This document shows positions 33,321 to 41,584 of a stretch of DNA of 64,000 nt, piece by piece. Origin of the DNA: Candidatus Woesearchaeota archaeon. GTDB lineage: Archaea; Nanobdellota; Nanobdellia; Woesearchaeales; JABMPP01. Each line of letters opens with the position of its first letter. Position 1 is the first letter of the stretch. The position numbers were made by a program, and so were the translations under genes. The stretch lies in contig JAGVYD010000015.1 in NCBI GenBank assembly GCA_018303405.1, positions 26,702-90,701 on the forward strand. The letters run 5' to 3'. The notes under the pieces were generated by a model. That model made no database searches and had not been told where the DNA came from. It saw nothing but the letters and a program-made list of their open reading frames with translations.

Positions 33321-35747
33321 TTATCCGTGCCAGCCCAGTTGCTTTTCCTTCTGGAAAATCCTCAGCCTGGCCTTGACAACTGTGTCAGGATTCAATGAGA
33401 TGCTGTTTATGCCCTGCTCGACCAAGAACTCTGCAAACTCAGGATAATCTGACGGGGCCTGGCCGCAAATGCCTATTTTCCTGTTCTTGTCCCTGGCAAT
33501 CTTTATGACTTGGGAGATTAATTTCTTGACTGCATCATTTCTCTCATCATAAATGTGGGCAACCAGCTCAGAATCCCTGTCAACAGCAAGCGTCAATTGC
33601 GTCAAATCGTTCGAACCTATTGAGAACCCATCAAAGATTTCAGCAAATTCCTCGGCAAGTATGACATTAGATGGCACTTCGCACATGACATAAACCTCAA
33701 GGCCATTTTCCCCCCTTTTCAGGCCGTTCTTTTCCATCTCAGCCAGGACTTTTCTTCCTTCGGCAACTGTCCTGCAGACAGGAATCATCAATTTCAGGTT
33801 CCGCAGGCCAAATTCATTCCTTGCCTTCAGCATTGCCTTGCATTCAAGGGCAAATGCATCCTTGAAATCCTCAGAATAATATCTCGAGGCCCCTCGCCAG
33901 CCCAACATTGGGTTGTCCTCAACTGGCTCATAAAGCGTACCACCAATCAAATTCCTGTATTCATTTGTCTTGAAATCGCTGAACCTGACAATGACATCAT
34001 TTGGGTAGAATGCAGCAGCGATAACCCCTACACCCTCAGCCAGCTTGTCCACAAAATACTGTGCCTTGTCCTCATAGCTTTCAGTCAGCTTGGCAATCTG
34101 CTTTTTCAGCTTCCTGTCCTTGAGCTTGCTGAAATCAAGCAATGCCTTTGGGTGTATTTTGATATGTGAATTAATTATAAATTCCTCCCTTGCCAGCCCA
34201 ACACCATCATTTGGAATGAAGCTTTCATCAAGGGCCTGGGCAGGTGAGCCAACATTCATCATTATCTTTGTCCTTGTGCGAGGCAGGTCCTTGAGGTCCA
34301 TCTGCTCAATTACAAAAGGTATAGCGCCCTTGTACACATAGGCATCTTCACCTTTGGAGCAGTCCAGTGTAATTGCCTTTTCATTCTCAAGAATCTTGAT
34401 TGCATCGGATGTGCCGACTGAGCAGGGAATGCCCAATTCCCTTGAGACTATGGCAGCATGGCATGTCCGGCCACCCCTTTCAGTTATGATGCCGGAGGCG
34501 ATCTTCATGATTGGCTCCCAATCAGGGTCAGTCATTTCAGTCACAAGTATGTTGCCTTCCTTGAACTTGCTAAGGTGCCTTGCTTCGCGTATGACCTGGA
34601 CATCGCCGGAGGCAATCTTTTCACCTACGCTTTTGCCCTGCGCAAGCACACTGCCATTGCCTTTCAAAATCCATTTCTGTATCTTGTTCCTGTCTTTTGT
34701 TGCGTGGATGGTTTCAGGCCGTGCCTGGACAATAAACAACTGCCCGGTCTGGCCGTCCTTGGCCCATTCCATGTCCATTGGCTTGTAATAGCCAGCCTTC
34801 CAGCTGTAATGGTCCTCAATTGTCATGGCCCAGCTCGCCAATTTCAGTATCTCATCATTTGTAAGGACAAACCTGGCCCTTTCCTTCAATGGCACAACCT
34901 TGTTCTTGGTCATCTTGCCATCCTTGCCAAGCTCTGAAGAATAAACCATCCTGATTTTTTTTGAGCCAACCTCTTTTGAGATTATGGACCTGAATCCCAT
35001 GCGGTAAGTTGGCTTGAAAACATAATATTCATCCGGATTGACAGCTCCCTGGACAATATTCTCGCCAAGGCCATAGGATGCTGTGACAAAGACAACGTCC
35101 TTGAACCCCGATTCCGTGTCAATTGAGAACATGACTCCCGAGCATGCCAAATCGCTCCTGACCATCTTCTGCACGCCAATGCTCAGGCCGATAGAGAAAT
35201 GGTCAAAGCCCTTGTCCATCCTGTAGCTGATTGCCCTGTCAGTGAAGAGGGAGGCAAAGCATTTTTTGCAGGCATCAAGCAATAATTCGTCTCCGGTAAT
35301 ATTCAGGTAGGTTTCCTGCTGCCCGGCAAAGCTTGCATCAGGCAGGTCTTCTGCAGTGGCAGAGCTGCGCACTGCAACATCAACTCCCTTTCCATATTGC
35401 AGCTGCAAATGATAATACCCTTCTTTTATAGCATTTTCAAGCTCTTCAGGGAATTTTGTTTTTAGGATTAGGTTCCTGACCTGCTTGCCCCTTTGCCTGA
35501 GGCCGACAATATCCCCTTTTTTCAGGCTGCCAAGGATTCTCCTTATATCATCCTTTATGCCTGCCTTTTCCAGCAGGTAATGGTAGGCCCGGGCAGTAAC
35601 AGAGAAGCCGTTTGGGATATTGACTCCCCTGGGAACAAGGTTTCGATACATCTCGCCGAGGCTGGCATTCTTTCCGCCGACGTATTTGACGTCTTCAATG
35701 CCTACCTGGTCGAACCATAGAATAAATGCGCTCTCCTTGTCTACCAC
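33321..35747 (-). CDS. ppsA: Phosphoenolpyruvate synthase
   Basis: 808 residues, full length, from GTG 35747 with GAGGTG 9 nt upstream. It converts pyruvate, ATP and water to PEP, AMP and phosphate. N-terminal ATP-grasp domain with VGGKNASLGEMYRNL and VRSSATAEDLPDASFAGQQ. Central phosphohistidine domain TERGGRTCHAAIVSRELG. C-terminal PEP-binding barrel with VRFSDFKTNEY, LGWRGASRYY, SIGSNDLTQLTL and GICGQAPSDYPE. With PGK and GAPDH it supports gluconeogenesis. Confidence 0.95.
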   Translation of the reverse strand: MVDKESAFILWFDQVGIEDVKYVGGKNASLGEMYRNLVPRGVNIPNGFSVTARAYHYLLEKAGIKDDIRRILGSLKKGDIVGLRQRGKQVRNLILKTKFPEELENAIKEGYYHLQLQYGKGVDVAVRSSATAEDLPDASFAGQQETYLNITGDELLLDACKKCFASLFTDRAISYRMDKGFDHFSIGLSIGVQKMVRSDLACSGVMFSIDTESGFKDVVFVTASYGLGENIVQGAVNPDEYYVFKPTYRMGFRSIISKEVGSKKIRMVYSSELGKDGKMTKNKVVPLKERARFVLTNDEILKLASWAMTIEDHYSWKAGYYKPMDMEWAKDGQTGQLFIVQARPETIHATKDRNKIQKWILKGNGSVLAQGKSVGEKIASGDVQVIREARHLSKFKEGNILVTEMTDPDWEPIMKIASGIITERGGRTCHAAIVSRELGIPCSVGTSDAIKILENEKAITLDCSKGEDAYVYKGAIPFVIEQMDLKDLPRTRTKIMMNVGSPAQALDESFIPNDGVGLAREEFIINSHIKIHPKALLDFSKLKDRKLKKQIAKLTESYEDKAQYFVDKLAEGVGVIAAAFYPNDVIVRFSDFKTNEYRNLIGGTLYEPVEDNPMLGWRGASRYYSEDFKDAFALECKAMLKARNEFGLRNLKLMIPVCRTVAEGRKVLAEMEKNGLKRGENGLEVYVMCEVPSNVILAEEFAEIFDGFSIGSNDLTQLTLAVDRDSELVAHIYDERNDAVKKLISQVIKIARDKNRKIGICGQAPSDYPEFAEFLVEQGINSISLNPDTVVKARLRIFQKEKQLGWHG

Positions 35748-35816
35748 GACAGTACACCTCTTTTTAGCTGATTTATATTAATCGGTCATATATATATTTT
35801 TTGATATAGGAAAAAA

Positions 35817-36431
35817 TTATGCAATCCTTCTCAAATGCCTTATCAGGTAATTCTCTTCTTCTGTCTCTGCCTGAGGCTCATCAGCCTTTTCCTCTTTCTT
35901 CTCTTCAGCCTTGGGCTCTTTTTTCCTCTCTTTGGCGCTCGAAATAATCTCCTCAGGCTTGCCGAGCACAATTGCCTCATCCTTTTTCTTGAGCTCAAAT
36001 GCGCCGATGCTTGCAGACTGCTCCTTGAGCACTATCTCAACTGTTGACATCTCCTCTTCGCTGAGATGCTTTGCCTGCCATTGGAAATTCAGGCCATCAC
36101 CTTCAGTCCTCGGGATTATATTGACCATGAAATGCGGAAGGTCCTGGCCAGCAGCAATCCCGTTGCTTACCAAAATGTTCGTGCCCTGAACCTTCAGCTC
36201 CTCAAATACAACAACGCTCAGCTTGTTCACAACCTGGAATACATGGTTGACAAGGTAATCAGGCGTTTCTTCAATAATTGGGTGATGTGATTTTGGGATA
36301 ACAGCCAAATGGCCATAGGCAGCAGGATTCTCATCCAGGTAGGCAACTACCTCATCGTCCTCATAGACCGCCATTCCCGTTCCGCTGGCAACCGCCTGGC
36401 ACACCATGCAGGCTGCATTTTCGCTGCTCAT
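35817..36431 (-). CDS. HIT-domain protein with altered histidine triad, acidic tail
   Basis: 204 residues. HIT-family start CMVCQAVASGTG..VYEDDEVVAYLDENPAAYGHLAVIPKSHH, quoted in part, and the triad region is LPHFMVNIIPR. Family members have H-x-H-x-H here; this one has His, Met and Asn, so the usual nucleophile (middle His) and the third His are missing. The C-terminal 60 residues are Glu/Lys-rich (KERKKEPKAEEKKEEKADE) and end LIRHLRRIA. Start overlaps the upstream HIT paralog stop by 4 nt. It is unlikely to be a classical nucleotidyl hydrolase, perhaps a binding protein. Confidence 0.85.
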   Translation of the reverse strand: MSSENAACMVCQAVASGTGMAVYEDDEVVAYLDENPAAYGHLAVIPKSHHPIIEETPDYLVNHVFQVVNKLSVVVFEELKVQGTNILVSNGIAAGQDLPHFMVNIIPRTEGDGLNFQWQAKHLSEEEMSTVEIVLKEQSASIGAFELKKKDEAIVLGKPEEIISSAKERKKEPKAEEKKEEKADEPQAETEEENYLIRHLRRIA

Positions 36432-37156
36432 TTTCTTCCAAGCACCCGCGCAATATCATCCAGGTCTATTGAGCCCTCATCATCTGATTGTTCAGGCCCC
36501 TTTGTTTCTTCAGCAGGCCTGATTTCAACAGAAGGCTTCGGCTTTTGCTTGTCAAACTTTATTGCAGGAGGCTGCTCTTTGGCCTCCAATTTCTCTGGCT
36601 CCTTCGGCGCTTCAAGAGAAAGAATCAGCTCAGCCTTGTTGCCTGGCATGGATTCCTTAGACCTTTTCAGGATAGCCTGCTGCACAGCCTGCAATTCCTC
36701 CTTTGCCATTTTTCTTCTCAGAAGGCCAAACCCTGCTATGCCATCATTTGCCTTTCTCGGGATGATGTGTATCATGAAATGCGGCGATTTCTGGCCAGCT
36801 GCAATACCATTTGCCACAAAGATATTCGAGCCTTCAGCTTTCAATGCCTTTAAGCCCGACTTGGACAGGCTTTTTGCAACCAGGAACAAATATCCGATAT
36901 CAATGTCACTGATCTGCGGCATAATTGTCGCATGTTCTTTAGGCATGAGAAGGACGTGGCCTGGATTGGCCGGGTTAATGTCCAGGATTGCAATTGACTT
37001 TTCATCCTCAAAGACTTTCTTGGATTGCACCTTGCCCGAAATAATCTGGCAGAAAATGCAGTTTTTTCTCTGCAGCTCGCGAAGCTGGTCAGGTGTCATG
37101 TTTTTCAGGTCTTCCTCTGTAAGAGAAGCCAAATTCTGTTCCATGGAAGAATTCAT
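36428..37156 (-). CDS. HIT-domain protein with missing nucleophilic His
   Basis: 242 residues, first gene of the HIT pair. CIFCQIISGKVQSKKVFED, INPANPGHVLLMPKEH and the triad region SPHFMIHIIPR. The normal HxHxH is here His-Met-His: the catalytic middle His is replaced by Met. A C-terminal acidic and Pro-rich linker ends DLDDIARVLGRK. The shared Met in both paralogs means the change predates their duplication. The Cys pair at the N terminus may bind zinc. Function unknown. Confidence 0.85.
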   Translation of the reverse strand: MNSSMEQNLASLTEEDLKNMTPDQLRELQRKNCIFCQIISGKVQSKKVFEDEKSIAILDINPANPGHVLLMPKEHATIMPQISDIDIGYLFLVAKSLSKSGLKALKAEGSNIFVANGIAAGQKSPHFMIHIIPRKANDGIAGFGLLRRKMAKEELQAVQQAILKRSKESMPGNKAELILSLEAPKEPEKLEAKEQPPAIKFDKQKPKPSVEIRPAEETKGPEQSDDEGSIDLDDIARVLGRK

Positions 37157-37295
37157 TGCTTATTATTATATAAAATTTGCCTAATGCATCGGCACAGTGG
37201 AATTTTAATTTTCCTTACTTTGCAGTAGCATGTTATATATTCCTTTATAAATAGAAACTAGTGAATTAAGTAAACCAGTATACAAAAACGTAACA

Positions 37296-37304
37296 TTTAT
37301 ATAC
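37296..37304 (+). promoter_or_regulatory. TATA-like element upstream of the hairpin-rich non-coding region
   Basis: TTTATATAC on the plus strand; a transcript would start near 37325, just before the structured stretch. The mirror-image stretch also offers a minus-strand TATA. Confidence 0.35.
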
Positions 37305-37329
37305 TAGTTATGCTTTTAATATATTGTAA

Positions 37330-37580
37330 GGAAATCAAGTCCAACATCACTAACTCACGTTAATGGCGGGCTCCCCCCTAGCAGATTCTAACTTCTGACC
37401 CGAATCCACCCCCATTCAACCCACGCCAGGGGAGCCTTCCTACTCCTTTACTCCTCGCCGCAGGTTTGCGGCATTCCCAAGCGGCCAGGCAGAGCCGTCC
37501 AGTAACCTAATGTTCCTTAGGCGCAAGAAACTGCAATACCAGTCGAGATGGGCAGGCCTAAAAAGCCTGTCCATATCAAT
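37330..37580. ncRNA. Unidentified hairpin-rich non-coding region
   Basis: No gene is supported between 37157 and 37854. Within 37330-37580 are a 52-nt stem-loop closed by GGCTCCCC/GGGGAGCC (37369-37436), an inner CAGA/TCTG hairpin, CCGCA-GGTT-TGCGG (37458-37471), CCTAA/TTAGG (37506-37521), and GGGCAGGC/GCCTGTCC (37550-37572). The base composition is far richer in G and C than the flanks, as for structural RNAs of AT-rich archaea. I checked for RNase P RNA and SRP RNA motifs by eye and saw neither clearly. A transposon right end is another option (see findings). Confidence 0.4.
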
Positions 37581-37853
37581 TTTATAGCCAAAGTCCGCAA
37601 AAATGAATGAACAAACAAAGTTGGTGATACAGAGAGCGCTGATAACGCTCCTGTTGGTGTATGGCGCATATCTGCGCGATGATCCCTCCAGTGTAGCTGT
37701 CTTAAGAACACTCTGGGGAGTCTAAGCCGGAAAAATCCATATGCATGGGGCTGTTTTTGTTTTTTATCAGCATAGGCATTAATTATATGACCTTTATCCA
37801 ATTGCTTATTTTCTGTCAAAATTGTTATACTAGTGCTGATAACCCCCTGCAGA

Positions 37854-38987
37854 ATGCTTATGGCAAAACCCTTATGTGAATATTATGGCAAATGCGGGGG
37901 CTGCAACCTTCAGCACCTGGAAACTGAGATTCAGCTTAAGCAGAAAGCTGAACTCATAAGGCATGTGATTAATTTTGAAGATATCCAAGTTTTCAGCGGA
38001 GAGGGATATGGCTACAGGAATCGACAGGATTTTTTTTTCAGGCGCAATGGCATTGGCTTGCGGGAAAAAGGGCACGCTTCCGAAATTTTGGTAGTGGATA
38101 AGTGCCCGATTGCCCAGCCGGAAGTCAATAAGATACTCATGGAACTCAACCTGCATTTTAAGGATAATGACAACTACAGCCTGAGGTCAGGCCAGGGAAC
38201 TTTCATCAGCGCAATAGTGCGCGCCGCTGCAGAGGGAAACGGAGTCTGCTTTGTCCTCAATGACAATTCACCCCGGCTAAAAGAAGCTGTTGAGAAGATT
38301 GAGGAATATGCACGGGGAAGCCAGGCTGGCAATATCGCCGTATTTTATGTGGATCCCAACAACAAAGATTTCCGGGAGCCAAATGATGAAAACTTTTTTG
38401 TTGCAAAGGGAAATGAATACCTGGCGCAAAACTATCTCGGAAGGAAATTCTGCTACCCTATTGAAGGATTCTTCCAGAATAACCACCAGATGGCTGAGCA
38501 GATGCAAAAGTACTGCAATGAAAAGCTTGCTGCATATGGCACTTCCATGACGTCAAAGGCAGCGCTGCTGGACTTATACGGCGGCGTCGGCACATTTGGC
38601 ATCATCAACAGCAGCCTGTTCAGGAAAGTTACGATAATTGACTTCTCTTCAAGGTCAATAGCCTGCGCTGAAAAAAATATCGAGGAAAACGCAGTCAAAA
38701 ATGCGAAGGCAATTGCCATGGACCTCAGGAGCCTAAAAAAGTTAACCGTATCCGGGCCATTGTTCGCTATTACCGACCCGCCAAGGTCAGGCATGGATAT
38801 TCGAGCATTGGATTCGCTGAATGAACTCAAGCCTGAGGCAATCATCTATATCTCCTGCAATCCGCTGCAGCTGGGCAAGGAGCTGCCGAGGCTGAAGAAT
38901 TATTCCGTGAAATCAGCAGCAATGTTTGACATGTTCCCGCAGACAAACCATGCCGAGGCTATTGTAGAGCTTGGGCTGAAAAACTGA
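37854..38987 (+). CDS. TrmA/RlmD-family RNA m5U methyltransferase
   Basis: 377 residues from ATG 37854. Iron-sulfur ligands CEYYGKCGGC near the N terminus with a fourth Cys in VDKCPIAQP. SAM-binding motifs LLDLYGGVGTFGI and TDPPRSGMD. Catalytic Cys in YISCNPLQL and general-base Glu in HAEAIVELG. Archaeal members of this family make m5U54 of tRNA or m5U in 23S rRNA; length and the CxxxxxCGGC cluster fit the archaeal tRNA m5U54 type, but the target cannot be settled by eye. It stands alone after the hairpin-rich region. Confidence 0.9.
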   Translation: MLMAKPLCEYYGKCGGCNLQHLETEIQLKQKAELIRHVINFEDIQVFSGEGYGYRNRQDFFFRRNGIGLREKGHASEILVVDKCPIAQPEVNKILMELNLHFKDNDNYSLRSGQGTFISAIVRAAAEGNGVCFVLNDNSPRLKEAVEKIEEYARGSQAGNIAVFYVDPNNKDFREPNDENFFVAKGNEYLAQNYLGRKFCYPIEGFFQNNHQMAEQMQKYCNEKLAAYGTSMTSKAALLDLYGGVGTFGIINSSLFRKVTIIDFSSRSIACAEKNIEENAVKNAKAIAMDLRSLKKLTVSGPLFAITDPPRSGMDIRALDSLNELKPEAIIYISCNPLQLGKELPRLKNYSVKSAAMFDMFPQTNHAEAIVELGLKN

Positions 38988-39299
38988 TCATGGCCTTCCG
39001 GAGCAGCAGCTTCGCATCTCGTCGACATCAGAAAAAATCCCAAAGAATGCATTCAGGCTGATCTCCAGCTCTTTTTTCCCCCTCTTGGACAGGGAGTATT
39101 CTTTTTTCTTGTTGCATTCAACCAATCCCTTATCCCTCAATTCCTTAAGCGCAGGATAGATAGTGCCCGGGCTTGGCCTGCTCCCTTTCCTCTTCTGCAG
39201 CTCCATGGCCAGCTCAGCCCCTGTCATTTTCCCCTTATTCAGCATCCAAAGTATCAGGAAAGACAAATAACCCTTCATGTCGCAGTGGCCGGCTTTCAT
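38988..39299 (-). CDS. PadR-family transcriptional regulator
   Basis: 103 residues. Winged helix: SFLILWMLNKGKMTGAELA, helix SRPSPGTIYPALKELRDKGLV and wing NKKKEYSLSKRGKKELE. It lacks the long C-terminal helix of larger PadRs but has the winged core and a short dimer helix. CDMKGYL at the start suggests an extra N-terminal segment. It is divergent from a small protein gene across a promoter with two 16-bp palindromes, so it is very likely autoregulated. Confidence 0.88.
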   Translation of the reverse strand: MKAGHCDMKGYLSFLILWMLNKGKMTGAELAMELQKRKGSRPSPGTIYPALKELRDKGLVECNKKKEYSLSKRGKKELEISLNAFFGIFSDVDEMRSCCSGRP

Positions 39300-39336
39300 T
39301 ATGCCCTCTCAACTTAGCAGTGTATATAAACCTTAC

Positions 39337-39352
39337 TATCGCATATCCGATA
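39337..39352. promoter_or_regulatory. PadR operator candidate, site 1
   Basis: TATCG-6 nt-CGATA, a 16-bp near-perfect palindrome between divergent promoters; the minus-strand TATA (tttatata, about 39322-39330) lies just left of it. Confidence 0.6.
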
Positions 39353-39380
39353 ACTTTAAATATAAGTATCGTATAACCAA

Positions 39381-39396
39381 TATCGGACGCCCGATA
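39381..39396. promoter_or_regulatory. PadR operator candidate, site 2
   Basis: TATCGG-ACGC-CCGATA, 16 bp, exactly 44 bp from site 1 start to start, four helical turns. A half site TATCG lies at 39367. The plus-strand TATA-like ttaaatata (about 39357) sits between the two full sites. Confidence 0.6.
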
Positions 39397-39438
39397 CATG
39401 CTTCACCCCCTGCATGGAAGGGCGCCGGAGGAATTAAC

Positions 39439-39600
39439 ATGAATTGCGGAGCGTACAGCTGCGGAGAAGGAGAATACAGCGGAAGGCAGTTCCTTACAAC
39501 AACGGAGAAGGCAGAAATGCTGGAAAACTACAAGAAGTGGCTTGAGATGGAAAGGAAAGGCGTTGAGGAAGCAATTGCCAAGCTTAAGAAGGCCAAGTAA
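39439..39600 (+). CDS. Small helical protein, DUF5320-like, next to PadR
   Basis: 53 residues from ATG 39439 with GGAG upstream. A short N terminus with two Cys (NCGAYSCGEGEYSG) is followed by a charged helix FLTTTEKAEMLENYKKWLE...AIAKLKKAK. The second half resembles small archaeal proteins found beside PadR genes. Probably the regulated target of the divergent PadR. The Cys pair might bind metal. Confidence 0.65.
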   Translation: MNCGAYSCGEGEYSGRQFLTTTEKAEMLENYKKWLEMERKGVEEAIAKLKKAK

Positions 39601-39687
39601 ACTTGGCTATTTTTTTTGTTTTGCTTAAAACCTAAATTCTTCCCTTATTTGACCTTATAATCCAAACATATACCACTTAATCATCTC

Positions 39688-40395
39688 TCACCAAAACCTC
39701 AGCCTGAATGGGCGCGGGAATGCCTTTTTACCGACCTTATATGCCGACACAACCCTCTTAAGCCTGGCCTCCATAACATCGGAATTTGGGTAGGCTTTTT
39801 CTTCGGCCCTGAAGGCATGGCTGTGGTGGGTTGACCTGCCGTTCTTATAATTGTACTTGTGCTTTTTGTGAAGCATTTCATGGTGCATGACATAGTCAAG
39901 GAGCTCATAATCCTCTTTAAGGGCCTTGCTTATCATTATTGTGTCTGAGCCGTATTCATACCTGCCCAAAAGCCTGCCGGATTCGCCCCACCTAAAATTC
40001 GTCCTGTCTATCATGCCATTGAACATTTTTTCATTGATGCGGTCGAATGATTCCCCAAGAACCGGGTCGGATTCTGTTTTCGGCGCTGCAATGTGCACAT
40101 TCTTAAGGAACTTGTTGTACAGGTCTATGTTGATTGTCTCTGCCTTGAGATGGAAAATTTTTTTCAGGAGGCTCTGGAAAAGGCCGACTTTAATCTCATC
40201 GCTGACCTCTTTCCAGGAATTGCTCAGGCCGAACTGCATCCTGCCTCGGCCATATTTCACATTGGCATTGTAATCGCTGAACTTTCCGGAATACTGCACC
40301 TTGACAGAATAATCAAGGTCCTTGCCGCCAGAAATCTCCCTGTACGCCTGCTTCACAAGCGCATTGTCACCCCAGGCGAAATTCTCTGCTGCCAT
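39688..40395 (-). CDS. SprT-like zinc metalloprotease domain protein
   Basis: 235 residues. The zinc motif is in DYVMHHEMLHKKHKYN: HxExxH-type (HHEMLH) with a further His in STHHSHAFRAEE. The first 100 residues are beta-rich and then helical (DLYNKFLKNVHIAAP). This is the SprT/WSS1-like arrangement, where HEMLH is followed about 20 residues later by HxxxFR. It overlaps nothing but is 2 nt from aRF1, so it is probably in the same transcript. DNA-protein crosslink repair is known for eukaryotic relatives; role here is not established. Confidence 0.75.
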   Translation of the reverse strand: MAAENFAWGDNALVKQAYREISGGKDLDYSVKVQYSGKFSDYNANVKYGRGRMQFGLSNSWKEVSDEIKVGLFQSLLKKIFHLKAETINIDLYNKFLKNVHIAAPKTESDPVLGESFDRINEKMFNGMIDRTNFRWGESGRLLGRYEYGSDTIMISKALKEDYELLDYVMHHEMLHKKHKYNYKNGRSTHHSHAFRAEEKAYPNSDVMEARLKRVVSAYKVGKKAFPRPFRLRFW

Positions 40396-40397
40396 GC

Positions 40398-41495
40398 TCA
40401 GCCACCATACTCGAACCTCAGGACTGCTGCAAACTTGCCCATATCCCTCAGCTGGACCCCTTCCCTTGTCTCAACAGAAATAATCTTTACATCAGTCTTG
40501 TACTTGTCAGCAATTTCCTCGAATTCCGTTATCTTGTCATCCTCAAGGGTTTCGGACAGGAGCAGGGTGTCGACAGCGCCCATCTGCAGTGCGCTCATCA
40601 CATGCTTTTCGCCGTACGCGCATTTGTTCGGCTGCTTCAGAAGAGTCTCAAAGAACCTGGTCATGGCCTGTTTTTCTTCAGCAATTTCCTCATTGGCAAG
40701 CACATCCTGGCTTTTGTCTACCAGCTCCTGCAGGCCAAATTCATCAGTGTAGGACAAATCCTTGATTGCAATCACTTTTTTCTTCAGTTCATTTGTAAGC
40801 TGCGCAAGCTCCATCCAGTCATACTTGGTCGGCCCGGGGCCGCCCAATAAAATCCCCTTCAGCCCTTCCTTCATAAGGAATTCCTCCTTGACATGCTGGG
40901 CTATTTTTTTGTAGAATTCAAGGGCGGCAAGGTCCCTAAGGCTTTCAAATCGCTGGGCAGACTGGCCTCCTGCCCTTGTCTTGCCAGGAACATTGGACTT
41001 TAATTTTATCAATGGCACAATAGTCTTTCCGCGGAGAACTGCAATCTGCGCTTCCCTGCGGTCCAGCACCACCAGCCCGTAACTTTCCTTGATGTCCATC
41101 ATGTCGCGAAGCAGGTCCAGCTGGAATTCCTTGTCGCACCTGTATAATCTAATTTTGACTGGGATAGGGGGCTCAAGGCTCCACACCTTTACATCAGACT
41201 GGCCTTCTTTTTCTGCGACATTGCCTGAGAACACGGCAAGGCCGTGGATGGGTGTTGATGAATAAAGCCTGAGGTGCTGTATCATTTTTTCCAGGGCATC
41301 AATGACATTTTTCCTTGTTGCAGTGGACTTGATGTTTGAGGCGGTCCCCTGCTCCTGTGCAAGATGGTTTAATATCTTGTTAAGGTCATATCCTTCAGGC
41401 ACATAGACTGAAACCAGCTCTGTATGCCTGCCTCTATAAGTCTCCAGCTCCTTGATGATCTTCTTCAGTTCAAACCTTTGCTTTGAATTTATCAT
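40398..41495 (-). CDS. prf1: Peptide chain release factor aRF1
   Basis: 365 residues, about 50 shorter than typical archaeal aRF1 (about 415), but with the key motifs: stop-codon-reading TASNIKS in the N domain, GGQ in PGKTRAGGQSAQRFE, and the C-domain ending VQLRDMGKFAAVLRFEYGG. The shortening is within the C-terminal domain (mini-domain region lost). It terminates translation at all three stops. It heads the transcript with the SprT-like gene 2 nt after it. Confidence 0.95.
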   Translation of the reverse strand: MINSKQRFELKKIIKELETYRGRHTELVSVYVPEGYDLNKILNHLAQEQGTASNIKSTATRKNVIDALEKMIQHLRLYSSTPIHGLAVFSGNVAEKEGQSDVKVWSLEPPIPVKIRLYRCDKEFQLDLLRDMMDIKESYGLVVLDRREAQIAVLRGKTIVPLIKLKSNVPGKTRAGGQSAQRFESLRDLAALEFYKKIAQHVKEEFLMKEGLKGILLGGPGPTKYDWMELAQLTNELKKKVIAIKDLSYTDEFGLQELVDKSQDVLANEEIAEEKQAMTRFFETLLKQPNKCAYGEKHVMSALQMGAVDTLLLSETLEDDKITEFEEIADKYKTDVKIISVETREGVQLRDMGKFAAVLRFEYGG

Positions 41496-41584
41496 AGTCC
41501 TTCAACGGCTTAAGCTTAATAGAAACCAAGGGGCTTTATAAAAATATGCAAGGCCCTCTGCCAGCCAGCCGTGTGCAATGTGCG

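Noticed and set aside
37330..37580. SRP RNA or RNase P RNA in the GC-rich stretch.
   Set aside because: The SRP helix-8 GGAA-type loop and the RNase P GAGGAAAG block were not found on either strand by eye.
37517..37819. Minus-strand frame of 100 residues in the hairpin-rich gap.
   Set aside because: Composition is unlike neighbouring genes, it is cut by stems, and it has no ribosome-binding stretch; kept only as part of the non-coding region note.
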